From assembly GCA_947626285.1 (NCBI GenBank), contig CANQRR010000006.1, forward strand, positions 31,789 through 95,788: a stretch of DNA of 64,000 nucleotides. The letters are read 5' to 3'. This document shows positions 1 through 8,009 of the stretch, one piece after another. Source of the DNA: an uncultured Lachnospiraceae bacterium (GTDB lineage: Bacteria > Bacillota > Clostridia > Lachnospirales > Lachnospiraceae). Made by a program: the position numbers and the translations under genes. Every line of letters begins with the position of its first letter. The first letter of the stretch is position 1. Below the pieces are notes generated by a model, which worked only from the letters and a program-made list of their open reading frames with translations, was not told the origin of the DNA and ran no database searches.

Positions 1-19
1 ATGAATTAGTGGCGTAGGA

Positions 20-65
20 GCCGCTGCAGAACAGGCGTGAAAGGTTCTTTCTGCAGCGGCTTTCT
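20..65 (+). terminator. Intrinsic terminator of the gene left of the window
   Basis: A perfect 12-bp stem (20-31 with 49-60, GCCGCTGCAGAA and its complement) is followed by TTTCTT. It lies just before the first permease gene, so it probably ends or attenuates a transcript from the left, most likely that of the sugar-binding protein expected upstream of such permeases. Confidence 0.75.
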
Positions 66-86
66 TAAACAAAAAAGGAGAATGTT

Positions 87-974
87 ATGGATAAGATATT
101 ACGGAATAAAAAGGCGATCTGCATCTTTATCGCCCCGGCGCTGATCATGTTCGTGCTGATTCTGATAATTCCTATGTTCCAGATGATCTACTATTCTTTC
201 TGCGACTACGCGGCTTTGACGCCGCCGACCTTTGTGGGACTTAAGAATTACCAGAACCTGTTCTTCAAGGACAGCACATTCAAGATCGCGCTGAAGAACT
301 CTATCTTCTTTATGATCTTTTCCGCGGTCACGCAGCAGATCATCGGTCTTCTGCTGGCGGTGCTGCTGACGAATATCCCGAAGGGGCGCAACGTGTTCAA
401 GAACATCTACTACCTGCCATGCGTCCTCTCCTCGGCAGCCCTCGGTCTTCTGTGGGCGTTCCTGTTCAACCCGAGGATCGGTATCAACCAGCTTCTGGCG
501 AAGTTCGGCATCGAGGGACCGCTCTGGCTGATGGATTCCAAGGGCTTCATCGTGCTCCCGATGTGGGTCATCGCGTTCGTGGCGCTGTGGCAGTACGTCG
601 GACAGAACATGATGCTCTACATGGCGCAGATCACCGGCATTTCACGGGAAGTCTACGAGGCGTCCTACATCGACGGGGCTTCGAAAGTGAAATCGTTCCG
701 CTATATCACGCTTCCGCTCGTGAAACCGATGATGGTGACTTCGCTGTCGCTGAACTGCATCGGTTCGCTGAAATTCTTCGACCTGGTCTACAACATGACG
801 CAGGGCGGACCGAACCACCGCACAGAGGTCCTTGCGACCGAGCTCTACGCGGAGGGTTTCAACTACTTCAAGTACGGCTACGCGAGCGCGATCTCCGTGA
901 TCCTTCTCGTGTTCTGCCTGCTTGTGACACTGTTGGTCAAGAGAGTCATCAAAGTGGAAACTTATGAAGGATAG
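87..974 (+). CDS. Carbohydrate ABC transporter permease, MalF/UgpA type (CUT1)
   Basis: Inner-membrane permease of an oligosaccharide importer, 295 aa, the usual length for the family. The N-terminus has a hydrophobic segment (about residues 11-33) followed by the loop and membrane segments typical of MalF-like proteins without the long MalF P2 domain. The EAA loop that contacts the ATPase is visible near residue 190 (EASYIDGASKVKSF then ITLPLVKP). The start is supported by AAGGAG seven bases upstream. It lies 12 bp from the second permease, so the two probably form a heterodimer. No ATPase gene is nearby; as is common for CUT1 systems in Firmicutes, a shared MsmK-like ATPase elsewhere is likely. 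The adjoining GH3 enzyme suggests a plant oligosaccharide as substrate (inference). Confidence 0.92.
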   Translation: MDKILRNKKAICIFIAPALIMFVLILIIPMFQMIYYSFCDYAALTPPTFVGLKNYQNLFFKDSTFKIALKNSIFFMIFSAVTQQIIGLLLAVLLTNIPKGRNVFKNIYYLPCVLSSAALGLLWAFLFNPRIGINQLLAKFGIEGPLWLMDSKGFIVLPMWVIAFVALWQYVGQNMMLYMAQITGISREVYEASYIDGASKVKSFRYITLPLVKPMMVTSLSLNCIGSLKFFDLVYNMTQGGPNHRTEVLATELYAEGFNYFKYGYASAISVILLVFCLLVTLLVKRVIKVETYEG

Positions 975-986
975 GAGGGCGGATCG

Positions 987-1838
987 ATGAATAACAATGT
1001 AAGTAAGAAAAAGAAACCGATCAGTCCGGTTATCGTATTGATCTACATACTGCTGGTTCTGCTGGCGGTGCTCTATCTGGCTCCGCTGCTCTGGATGCTT
1101 CTGGTTTCCGTGAAGGACAATCCGGAGCTGATGAAGGCTCCGTTCGGTTTCCCGCAGATGATCCACTGGAACAACTACGCGGAGGCGTGGACGCTCGGCA
1201 AGCTGGGCATTGCGCTGCTGAACTCGGTGCTCGTCTGCGGCGTGACGCTCCTTGTGAGCCTGTTCTTTGGTTCGATGGCGGCGTTCGCGATAGGGCGGAT
1301 GCGCTGGAAGCTCTCTGAGGCGACCGGGACTTTTTTCCTGATCGGTATGATGGTGCCGGTGCACTGTATCCTGATCCCGCTGTTTGTACGCTTCTCGCAC
1401 ATGGGACTGACGAATTCGCGCTTCGGACTGATGCTTCCGTACATCACGTTCTCGCTCCCGATGACGATCTTTCTGATGACCGGCTTCTTTAAGTCGATTC
1501 CGGGAGAGCTCTTCGAGTCGGCGGCGATCGACGGCTGCGGCATCTACCGCTGCTTCTTCCAGATCGCGCTGCCGCTGGCGCGCACGGGCTTCTTCGTATC
1601 CGGCCTGATGACCTTCATCAACAACTGGAACGAGCTGCTTCTGGCGATGGTCTTCATCTCCGACCCGGCGAAGAAGACACTGCCGGTCACGCTGACCTAC
1701 TTTGTGGGACCGTACGCGACGAACTATGTGCAGATGTTTGCGGCGATCATCATAGCGATCGCACCGACAGTTATCGTATACTGTATGTTCAGTAACCAGA
1801 TCGTCGAAGGTCTGACGACGGGTGCGGTGAAAGGCTGA
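987..1838 (+). CDS. Carbohydrate ABC transporter permease, MalG type (CUT1)
   Basis: Second permease subunit, 283 aa, with the MalG-type layout: a membrane segment at about residues 15-37, then five more. The EAA loop near residue 180 reads ESAAIDGCGIYRCF followed by IALPLAR. It starts with GGAGGGCGG nine bases upstream and closely follows the first permease. A strong hairpin terminator at 1870-1914 follows, so the GH3 gene downstream may be reached by read-through or by a promoter of its own. The substrate cannot be read from the sequence; the neighbouring glycosidase points to xylo- or gluco-oligosaccharides. Confidence 0.92.
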   Translation: MNNNVSKKKKPISPVIVLIYILLVLLAVLYLAPLLWMLLVSVKDNPELMKAPFGFPQMIHWNNYAEAWTLGKLGIALLNSVLVCGVTLLVSLFFGSMAAFAIGRMRWKLSEATGTFFLIGMMVPVHCILIPLFVRFSHMGLTNSRFGLMLPYITFSLPMTIFLMTGFFKSIPGELFESAAIDGCGIYRCFFQIALPLARTGFFVSGLMTFINNWNELLLAMVFISDPAKKTLPVTLTYFVGPYATNYVQMFAAIIIAIAPTVIVYCMFSNQIVEGLTTGAVKG

Positions 1839-1869
1839 GGAAGCCTGCGCCCTCTGATATGTCTGACAG

Positions 1870-1914
1870 AAGCCGATCCGATGCGGGATTATGCCGTGAG
1901 GGTCGGCTTTTCTT
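1870..1914 (+). terminator. Intrinsic terminator after the permease pair
   Basis: Ten-base-pair stem (1870-1879 AAGCCGATCC with 1900-1909 GGGTCGGCTT, one GU pair) with a 20-nt loop, running into TTTTCTT. It sits between the permease gene and the GH3 gene, so it could reduce expression of the enzymes relative to the transporter. Confidence 0.75.
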
Positions 1915-1955
1915 AAACACGGAACCGTAAAAATCAATCAAAACAGGAGACGAAA

Positions 1956-4091
1956 ATGAAAAGAGAAGAGGCGAGAAAAAAGGCGGAGGCGCTTGTCGCG
2001 CAGATGACACTGGAAGAGAAGGCAAGCCAGCTTCGATACGACGCGCCCGCGATTAGGCGGCTTGGCATTCCCGCTTACAACTGGTGGAACGAAGGGCTCC
2101 ACGGCGTGGCGCGCGCCGGACAGGCGACGGTATTCCCGCAGGCGATCGGCGTCGGGGCGACGTTCGATGAAGAGCTTGTGGGCGAGATCGCGGACGTGAT
2201 CGCGACGGAGGGACGCGCCAAGTACAACGCGTACTCTGCGCAGGAGGACCGTGATATCTACAAGGGGCTGACTTTCTGGTCCCCGAACGTCAACATCTTC
2301 CGCGATCCCCGCTGGGGGCGCGGACATGAGACCTACGGAGAGGACCCGTATCTGACGAGCCGTCTCGGCGTGGCTTTCGTGAAAGGGCTGCAGGGAGACG
2401 GAGAGACGATGAAGGCGGCGGCGTGCGCCAAGCATTTTGCTGTGCATTCCGGACCGGAGGGAATCCGCCACGAATTTAACGCGGAGGCGACGCCGAAGGA
2501 CATGGGCGAGACCTACCTGCCGGCGTTCCGGGCGCTGGTCGAGGAGGCGGGCGTGGAGGCCGTGATGGGCGCGTACAACCGCACGAATGGCGAGCCCTGC
2601 TGCGGCAGCCCGACGCTCCAGAAAAAACTGCGTGGCGAGTGGGGATTCCAGGGACACTTCGTCTCCGACTGCTGGGCGATCCGCGATTTCCACGAGCACC
2701 ATATGGTGACTTCGTCCGCGAAGGAGTCCGCGGCGCTGGCGATCAACAACGGCTGCGACCTGAACTGCGGAAATACCTATCTTCATATATTAAACGCCTA
2801 TAAGAGCGGGCTGGTCACGGAGGAGACGATCACGGAATCCGCCGTGCGCCTGTTCACGACGCGCTATATGCTCGGGTTGTTCGACGGCAGCGAGTACGAC
2901 GCGATCCCCTACGAGGAGGTCGAGTCGAAGGAGCATCTGGCGCTGGCGAAGAAGGCGGCGCTGGAGAGCGTCGTGCTGTTGAAAAACGACGGCGTCCTGC
3001 CGCTTAAGAAAGACAAACTGAAGACTGTGGGCGTCATCGGGCCGAACGCGAACAGCCGCGTGGCGCTGGTGGGCAACTACCACGGTACGGCGTCCCGCTA
3101 TGTGACGATCCAGGAGGGACTGCAGGATTATCTGGGCGATGACGTGCGTGTGCTCACGACGCCGGGCTGCGAGCTCTTCCGCGACCGCACGGAGAACCTG
3201 GCGTTTGCGGGGGACCGTCTCTCTGAGGCGAAGATCGTCGCCGCGCACAGCGACGTGGTGATCCTCTGCGTGGGGCTGGATGAGACGCTCGAGGGCGAAG
3301 AGGGCGACACGGGCAACAGCTACGCGTCCGGGGACAAGCCGGATCTGTTGCTCCCGCAGGTGCAGCGCGACCTGATGGAGGCGGTCGCTTCCACGGGCAC
3401 GCCGACCGTGCTCTGTGTGATGACGGGCAGCGACGTGGATCTGGGTTATGCGACGGAGCATTTCGGCGCGATCCTGCAGGTCTGGTATCCGGGCGCGCAG
3501 GGCGGAAGCGCGGTGGCGGAGCTTCTGTTCGGGGACGTCTCCCCGTCCGGCAAGCTTCCGGTCACGTTCTATGAGTCGCTGGATGAGCTGCCCGATTTTG
3601 AGGATTACTCAATGCAGGGCAGGACTTATCGCTATATGAGCGGGAAAGCGCAGTATCCGTTCGGTTACGGGTTGACTTACGGAGACGTCTGTGTGAAGAG
3701 CGCAGAGATCGCCGCGGACAATGGAAAGAGCAGCGCGGCTGACTGCGCGTCCGACGCATGCGCGGCTCCGGTACATATGAACATAACCGTGGAAAACGCG
3801 GGCAGCGTTCCCACGGAGGAAGTGATCCAGATTTATGTCAAATGTCTGGATTCGGAGTTTGCGCCGAAGAATCCGTCGCTTGCCGCGTTTCGGAGAGTGC
3901 GCGTGGAGGCAGGAGAGACGAAGACGCTGACGCTCGAGATCCCCCGGCAGGCGCTCACCGTTGTGGATGAGGCGGGCTGCCGCAAAGTGGATGGACGGAA
4001 ATTTGTATTCTACGCGGGCTGTTCCCAACCGGATGCGCGAAGCTGCGAGCTGACGGGCCATACGACGGCGGAGGTGTGCTATGAGCTTTAG
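1956..4091 (+). CDS. Glycoside hydrolase family 3 (beta-xylosidase/beta-glucosidase)
   Basis: Exo-acting beta-glycosidase of 711 aa, probably intracellular because no signal peptide is visible. The N-terminal TIM-barrel domain carries WWNEGLHGVAR, DPRWGRGHETYGEDPYLT and KHFAVHSGPE. The catalytic nucleophile is D238 in FVSDCWAI. The alpha/beta sandwich domain follows (about 330-560) and a fibronectin-III-like domain ends the protein (about 615-700). WWNEGLHGVAR and SDCWAI are typical of bacterial xylan beta-xylosidases in GH3, but beta-glucosidase activity cannot be excluded. It overlaps the following deacetylase by 11 bp, so the two are translationally coupled. With the permeases upstream it would hydrolyse imported oligosaccharides. 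Confidence 0.9.
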   Translation: MKREEARKKAEALVAQMTLEEKASQLRYDAPAIRRLGIPAYNWWNEGLHGVARAGQATVFPQAIGVGATFDEELVGEIADVIATEGRAKYNAYSAQEDRDIYKGLTFWSPNVNIFRDPRWGRGHETYGEDPYLTSRLGVAFVKGLQGDGETMKAAACAKHFAVHSGPEGIRHEFNAEATPKDMGETYLPAFRALVEEAGVEAVMGAYNRTNGEPCCGSPTLQKKLRGEWGFQGHFVSDCWAIRDFHEHHMVTSSAKESAALAINNGCDLNCGNTYLHILNAYKSGLVTEETITESAVRLFTTRYMLGLFDGSEYDAIPYEEVESKEHLALAKKAALESVVLLKNDGVLPLKKDKLKTVGVIGPNANSRVALVGNYHGTASRYVTIQEGLQDYLGDDVRVLTTPGCELFRDRTENLAFAGDRLSEAKIVAAHSDVVILCVGLDETLEGEEGDTGNSYASGDKPDLLLPQVQRDLMEAVASTGTPTVLCVMTGSDVDLGYATEHFGAILQVWYPGAQGGSAVAELLFGDVSPSGKLPVTFYESLDELPDFEDYSMQGRTYRYMSGKAQYPFGYGLTYGDVCVKSAEIAADNGKSSAADCASDACAAPVHMNITVENAGSVPTEEVIQIYVKCLDSEFAPKNPSLAAFRRVRVEAGETKTLTLEIPRQALTVVDEAGCRKVDGRKFVFYAGCSQPDARSCELTGHTTAEVCYEL

Positions 4092-4851
4092 ATTGTTTTA
4101 TCCGGAGTTTAAGAACAAAGCGCTGACATTCAGCTACGACGACGGGCAGGTCTTTGACCGGAGACTCGTGGAGATCTTTAACCGCTACGGGTTGAAAGCG
4201 ACGTTCCATCTGAATTCCGGGATACTGGACAGCGAGGGATTTTTGACAAAAGAGGAGTTGTCGACTCTGTTCGAGAGACACGAGATCGCGTGCCACGGCG
4301 TGCTGCACGAATTTCCGACACATCTGGCGCAGGAGCGGCTGGTACGGGAATTCTATCAGGACCGTCTGACGCTCGAGGAGTGCACAGGCCGGATCATCCG
4401 CGGCTGTTCCTATGCGTACGGCGAGTATGACGAGCGGGTGGTAAACACGTTGAAGACGCTTGGCTTTGCGTACTGCAGGACTGTAGATTCGACCGGCAAC
4501 TTCAGCGTCCCACGGGATTTCCTGAGGTGGACGCCGAGCTGCCACCACAACGACGCGTTCGGGGAGATGGCGGATCGTTTCCTGAATACACCGCATTTCA
4601 GTCGGCTCTCACTGTTCTATGTGTGGGGACATAGTTTTGAATTCGACCGCGAGCATACCTGGGACGCGATGGAAGCGTTCTGCGAGCGCATGCATGGACA
4701 GGCGGACGTCTGGTATACGACGAACATTGATTATGTGGATTATATGAACGCGGCGAGGGGGCTGCTGTTCAGCGCGGACGGCACGCGCGTTCAGAATCTG
4801 TCATCGATTCCGGTCTACGCGGAGATTGACGGAGAGCCGCGGATCCTCTGA
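4081..4851 (+). CDS. Polysaccharide deacetylase family protein (CE4/NodB fold)
   Basis: Cytoplasmic-looking 256-aa NodB-fold protein without a signal peptide. The metal-dependent deacetylase residues are present: D20 (base) and D21 in FSYDDG, with the metal ligands H72 and H76 in CHGVLHE. The arginine/tyrosine motif near SYAYGEYDE and the late GHSFEFD also fit. Overlap with the GH3 gene implies a shared job, perhaps removing acetyl groups from imported acetylated oligosaccharides such as acetyl-xylooligosaccharides (inference). Family membership is clear; the substrate is not. Confidence 0.85.
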   Translation: MSFRLFYPEFKNKALTFSYDDGQVFDRRLVEIFNRYGLKATFHLNSGILDSEGFLTKEELSTLFERHEIACHGVLHEFPTHLAQERLVREFYQDRLTLEECTGRIIRGCSYAYGEYDERVVNTLKTLGFAYCRTVDSTGNFSVPRDFLRWTPSCHHNDAFGEMADRFLNTPHFSRLSLFYVWGHSFEFDREHTWDAMEAFCERMHGQADVWYTTNIDYVDYMNAARGLLFSADGTRVQNLSSIPVYAEIDGEPRIL

Positions 4852-4872
4852 GAAAAAGACAGATTTTTATCC

Positions 4873-4900
4873 TTGAGTTTGCCGGGAAACGTGCTATAAT
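4873..4900 (+). promoter_or_regulatory. Sigma-A-type promoter for the transglutaminase-fold gene
   Basis: TTGAGT (4873-4878), a 16-bp spacer and a consensus TATAAT (4895-4900), 36 bp before the start codon at 4936, which has a GGGGGAG ribosome binding site. Confidence 0.6.
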
Positions 4901-4935
4901 GAGGAAAACCGTGGTTTTACAAAGGGGGAGATACT

Positions 4936-6456
4936 ATGAAGGGATGGAAGAGGATTCTTGTGCTGGCGCTTTGCCTTTGCCTGATCCAGTTTCCTGCGAT
5001 GTCGGGCGCGTCGATCGTCGCGCAGGCTGCCGGAAAGTCGGGGCTTTTTAAGGAAGGCGGGAAGTTCTACTATTATTCCAACGACAAGAAGGTCGTAAAC
5101 AGCTGGAAAAAGGTCAAGGTAAAGATCGGCGGAAAGAATGTAAAGTACAGCTTCTATTTCGGAAGCGATGGGGCGGCCTACGCGGGCAGCACGAACGCGG
5201 ACGGGATTCTGACGCTTGCGAAAAAGAAGATAAGTGGGAAGACCTACGGATTTGACCAGCTTGGACATATGCTCACGGGAGTCTATGTCAGCAAAGGCCA
5301 GTTCTACGTGTTCAATTCCGGGACGGGTGTTTTTGACAAGAAAAGCTCAAAGAAGCTGCGGGCGGCGGCGAAAGAAGGGACCGCGTACGCGACGCTGATC
5401 GACCTTCTCGCCAAGCTTGGATATACTCCGCAGGAGGTAAAGCAGGGACTGTCGACCAACTATGGGAACGGCACTGGGAGCATTTACGTCTACACGGGCT
5501 TTGATGTACATGTATTCAAGGACGCCGCGACCGGTAAAATGACGATCATGACCGTGATGGCGACGCCTCTGGCAAACGTGAACGCGCAGCAGGGGACCGA
5601 GACGGAGACGAGCACGGAGGTTCAGGCAGTCGATTCGCTGCTGCGGAAGGAGGGCGGCAAGTATTACTGCTACAACAGCCAGGGCGAGAAGGTAAAGAAC
5701 GAGTGGAGAACGATAGGGAACTATCGCTATTATTTCAAGGCGGACGGAAGCGCGCAGACAGGCGTCGCGAAGATTGACGGGAAGCTCTATCTGTTCAACA
5801 AGAAAGCCCGTCTGGTGCAGGGCACGAAGACCAGCTTTGTGACGAGCGGAAAGAAAAAATATCTCGTGGCGAAGGATGGGTCTGTCTACACCGGATGGAT
5901 CGTGTTCGACAACGCGCTGTACTACGCTAACTCCAAGGGCGTGCTGAAGCGGAGCAAGACCTACAGCGGGATCACTTTCGACAGCACGGGCAAGGCTAAG
6001 AGTAGCGTTGCGACGAATCTGAAGATCACGACGATGGAGGTCGTCGCGTCCATCACCAACGGCACGATGACGAAAGAGCAGAAGCTCAAGGCGTGCTGGG
6101 ATTATGTCGTGAGCGATAAGCGCTTCACCTACTATCAGCGCACGCCGGACTTCAAGAAGAAGGGCTGGCAGAGGCAGGAGGCGTTGACGATGCTGAACAC
6201 ACGCGCGGGCAGCAGCTACGGTCTCGCATGCGCGTTCGCGGCGCTGGCGAGCGAAGTGGGGTACAGTCCGAATGTAGTCGCCGGCAAGGTGAGCAGCAAG
6301 AGTCAGGCCGGAGACGGCATGTCGGGGCATTGCTGGGTGATCATCGATCAGAAATACTACGATCCGGGCGCCCAGTTCAGAGGCTGGTGGTCCGGCGTGT
6401 ACGGACTTGCCAGCTATGACATCAAGAATGTGATCCAGTATAAGGTGAAATTTTAA
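4936..6456 (+). CDS. Secreted protein with cell-wall-binding-like repeats and a C-terminal transglutaminase-like domain lacking the catalytic Cys
   Basis: 506-aa exported protein with a signal peptide (hydrophobic core about residues 8-24, cleavage probably near AQAA). Repeats rich in aromatic residues and glycine (for example KEGGKFYYYSNDKKV and KEGGKYYCYNSQGEKV) cover roughly residues 35-125 and 235-350 and resemble choline/cell-wall-binding repeats. The C-terminal domain (about 375-506) matches the transglutaminase-like fold. The His and Asp of the triad are visible as H465 (GHCWV) and D476 (YYDPG). The position normally held by the catalytic Cys, as in the family motif GNCYSYA, is S427 in AGSSYGLAC. 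The protein is therefore probably not a standard transglutaminase or cysteine protease and may be a binding protein. It has its own promoter and is followed by hairpins. Confidence 0.8.
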   Translation: MKGWKRILVLALCLCLIQFPAMSGASIVAQAAGKSGLFKEGGKFYYYSNDKKVVNSWKKVKVKIGGKNVKYSFYFGSDGAAYAGSTNADGILTLAKKKISGKTYGFDQLGHMLTGVYVSKGQFYVFNSGTGVFDKKSSKKLRAAAKEGTAYATLIDLLAKLGYTPQEVKQGLSTNYGNGTGSIYVYTGFDVHVFKDAATGKMTIMTVMATPLANVNAQQGTETETSTEVQAVDSLLRKEGGKYYCYNSQGEKVKNEWRTIGNYRYYFKADGSAQTGVAKIDGKLYLFNKKARLVQGTKTSFVTSGKKKYLVAKDGSVYTGWIVFDNALYYANSKGVLKRSKTYSGITFDSTGKAKSSVATNLKITTMEVVASITNGTMTKEQKLKACWDYVVSDKRFTYYQRTPDFKKKGWQRQEALTMLNTRAGSSYGLACAFAALASEVGYSPNVVAGKVSSKSQAGDGMSGHCWVIIDQKYYDPGAQFRGWWSGVYGLASYDIKNVIQYKVKF

Positions 6457-6478
6457 GAAGGGTGCCAAGGCACCCTTC
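6457..6478. repeat. Perfect intergenic hairpin between convergent genes
   Basis: GAAGGGTGCC and its exact complement separated by AA. It lies directly after the stop codon of the transglutaminase-fold gene and just before the 3' end of the convergent degV. There is no clear T-run on the plus strand, but AT-rich sequence on the minus-strand side (TTCTTAAAATTT) could let it terminate degV. Confidence 0.6.
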
Positions 6479-6491
6479 CGAAAGAAACGTC

Positions 6492-7388
6492 TTATTGATA
6501 TTTGTGAAGAAGCTCCTCCGGGAGCTTTTTTGCTATCGCGATCGCGATCGATCCGTCCCCGATGTGGCAGGAGACACTCAGGGACAGCGGGTCGCACATC
6601 AGCGGCGCGTGGCCAGGATAATGCGCCTCTACCTCCTCCTTCCAGGAGTTGACTTCAGTCAGGTCCGTCCCGGAATAGGCCAGCATGACGTTGAATTCAG
6701 AGCCGTCCTCCGGGGAATGGAAGCGTTCCGTGATATCCTTGTGAATGGCTTCAAGCATCGTGGTGCGCGCGGCTTTCATCGTGCGGCTCTTCGCGTAGGC
6801 GTCGAGCTTGTCGCCCTGGATCTGCAGCACCGGCTTTAAGCGCAGCAGCGTGCCGAGCGCGGCGGCGGCAGGCGTGATCCGGCCTCCTTTTTTGAGATAG
6901 TACAGGGTATTCAGCGTGATGTAGATGCTGGAATCCGCAGCCGTGTCCACCAGATATTTCGCGATCTCCGCGCCGCCCCAGCCCGCGTCCGCGAGCGCTT
7001 TCGCTTCGATGGCGCACTGCTTCTGGGTGATGGAGATACGGCGGTTGTCCACGACGAACACCTTTCCATCGTAATCCTGCGCGAGCGCCTGCGCGGCACT
7101 GCACGAGCCGCTTAAGCCGCTGGACATCGGAATGTGAACGATCTCCTCATAGTCCTTCAGAAGCTTGTCCCATAGCTCCGTCACGTCATTTAAGGACGGC
7201 ATGGAAGTGGAGATGTTTGAGTCGTTCTTTAAATGCAGGTAAAATTCCTCCTGCGTCAGAGTGATATCCTCGTAATAAAGTTCATCGTTGATGAAGAACG
7301 GCATCGGCAGGACGTAGATTCCCAGCTCGTCGCTCTGGGCCCTTGTGATGCCGCTGTTGCTGTCTGTGACGATCGCCACTTTTTTCAT
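6492..7388 (-). CDS. DegV family fatty-acid-binding protein
   Basis: 298 aa, the normal DegV length. The N-terminus MKKVAIVTDSNSGIT is diagnostic, followed by PMPFFINDE, the STSMPS motif and the SGLSGS loop; the middle has VDNRRISI and YYLKKGGRIT. DegV/FakB-type proteins bind a fatty acid and can present it to the FakA kinase for phospholipid synthesis. No FakA gene is in the window, so this copy acts in trans or has another role. It is transcribed towards the transglutaminase-fold gene, and its 3' end contains that gene's terminator. Its ribosome binding site is AGAGGAGAC on the minus strand. Confidence 0.9.
   Translation of the reverse strand: MKKVAIVTDSNSGITRAQSDELGIYVLPMPFFINDELYYEDITLTQEEFYLHLKNDSNISTSMPSLNDVTELWDKLLKDYEEIVHIPMSSGLSGSCSAAQALAQDYDGKVFVVDNRRISITQKQCAIEAKALADAGWGGAEIAKYLVDTAADSSIYITLNTLYYLKKGGRITPAAAALGTLLRLKPVLQIQGDKLDAYAKSRTMKAARTTMLEAIHKDITERFHSPEDGSEFNVMLAYSGTDLTEVNSWKEEVEAHYPGHAPLMCDPLSLSVSCHIGDGSIAIAIAKKLPEELLHKYQ
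6510..6531 (+). terminator. Plus-strand terminator inside the 3' end of degV
   Basis: AAGCTCC (6510-6516), a 4-nt loop, GGAGCTT (6521-6527) and a run of six T. It would end transcripts of the transglutaminase-fold gene while lying in the antisense strand of degV codons. Confidence 0.65.
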
Positions 7389-7452
7389 AATGGTCTCCTC
7401 TTTTTCACAATTGAATTTTTTTCATTATAAAGGGTAGCGCGTAAAATGTCAA

Positions 7453-7980
7453 TTATGCCATTGCGCGGGCGAGGACGACGCACGCGGCGATCCCGGCGAA
7501 GGTGGAAAGCAGAGCGCCGGGGAGGGTATGACGCGTTTTCCTGATGCCGGCGGTCATGAAGTAGAGGCTCATCGTGTAAAAGATGGTCTCAGTGCAGCAC
7601 ATCATCAGCGAGGCGATCAGTCCGACCGAGGAGTCCGTGCCGTATTCCTTGTAGACGTCCAGCAGAAGGCCGGTCGCCGCGCTCGAGGAGAACATGCGCA
7701 GCAGCGCGAGGGGTACGAGGGCGGCGGGAAAGGCGGCTCTGGAAGCCGCCCGTTCGAGCAGCGACGCCAAAAGATCCAGAAAGCCGGAGGCGCGCAGCAC
7801 GCCGGCGGCCACCATCAGCCCAATCAGGGTGGGAACGATCCGGACGACGGTCTGCAGCCCCTCTTTCGCGCCGCGGATGAAGCTGTCGTAGACCGGCACC
7901 TTCGCGAGCAGCCCGTACCCGATCACGTAGAAGATCAGGAAGGGGATCATGAATTGTGACAAATATAAAATGAACTGCAT
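7453..7980 (-). CDS. spmB: Spore maturation protein B
   Basis: 175-aa integral membrane protein of the nucleoside-recognition (Gate) family. It has several hydrophobic segments, the motif GAKEGLQTVVRIVPTLIG, and the C-terminal stretch MFSSSAATGLLLDVY with CCTETIFYTMSLYF, all typical of SpmB, which is needed for spore-core dehydration in Bacillus. The start at 7980 is preferred over the upstream in-frame codon because TAAGGAG sits just before it. SpmA is usually adjacent; here it is not, since degV lies downstream and a DUF885 gene upstream. Spore formation by this organism is therefore suggested but not shown. Confidence 0.88.
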   Translation of the reverse strand: MQFILYLSQFMIPFLIFYVIGYGLLAKVPVYDSFIRGAKEGLQTVVRIVPTLIGLMVAAGVLRASGFLDLLASLLERAASRAAFPAALVPLALLRMFSSSAATGLLLDVYKEYGTDSSVGLIASLMMCCTETIFYTMSLYFMTAGIRKTRHTLPGALLSTFAGIAACVVLARAMA

Positions 7981-8009
7981 CGCGTGCTCCTTATGTTTGT
8001 CATATAAAA

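Noticed and set aside
642..1937. Minus-strand open frame of about 431 codons across the permease genes
   Set aside because: Composition (Arg, His, Gln) is that of a shadow frame in GC-rich sequence, and it spans two genuine permease genes and a terminator.
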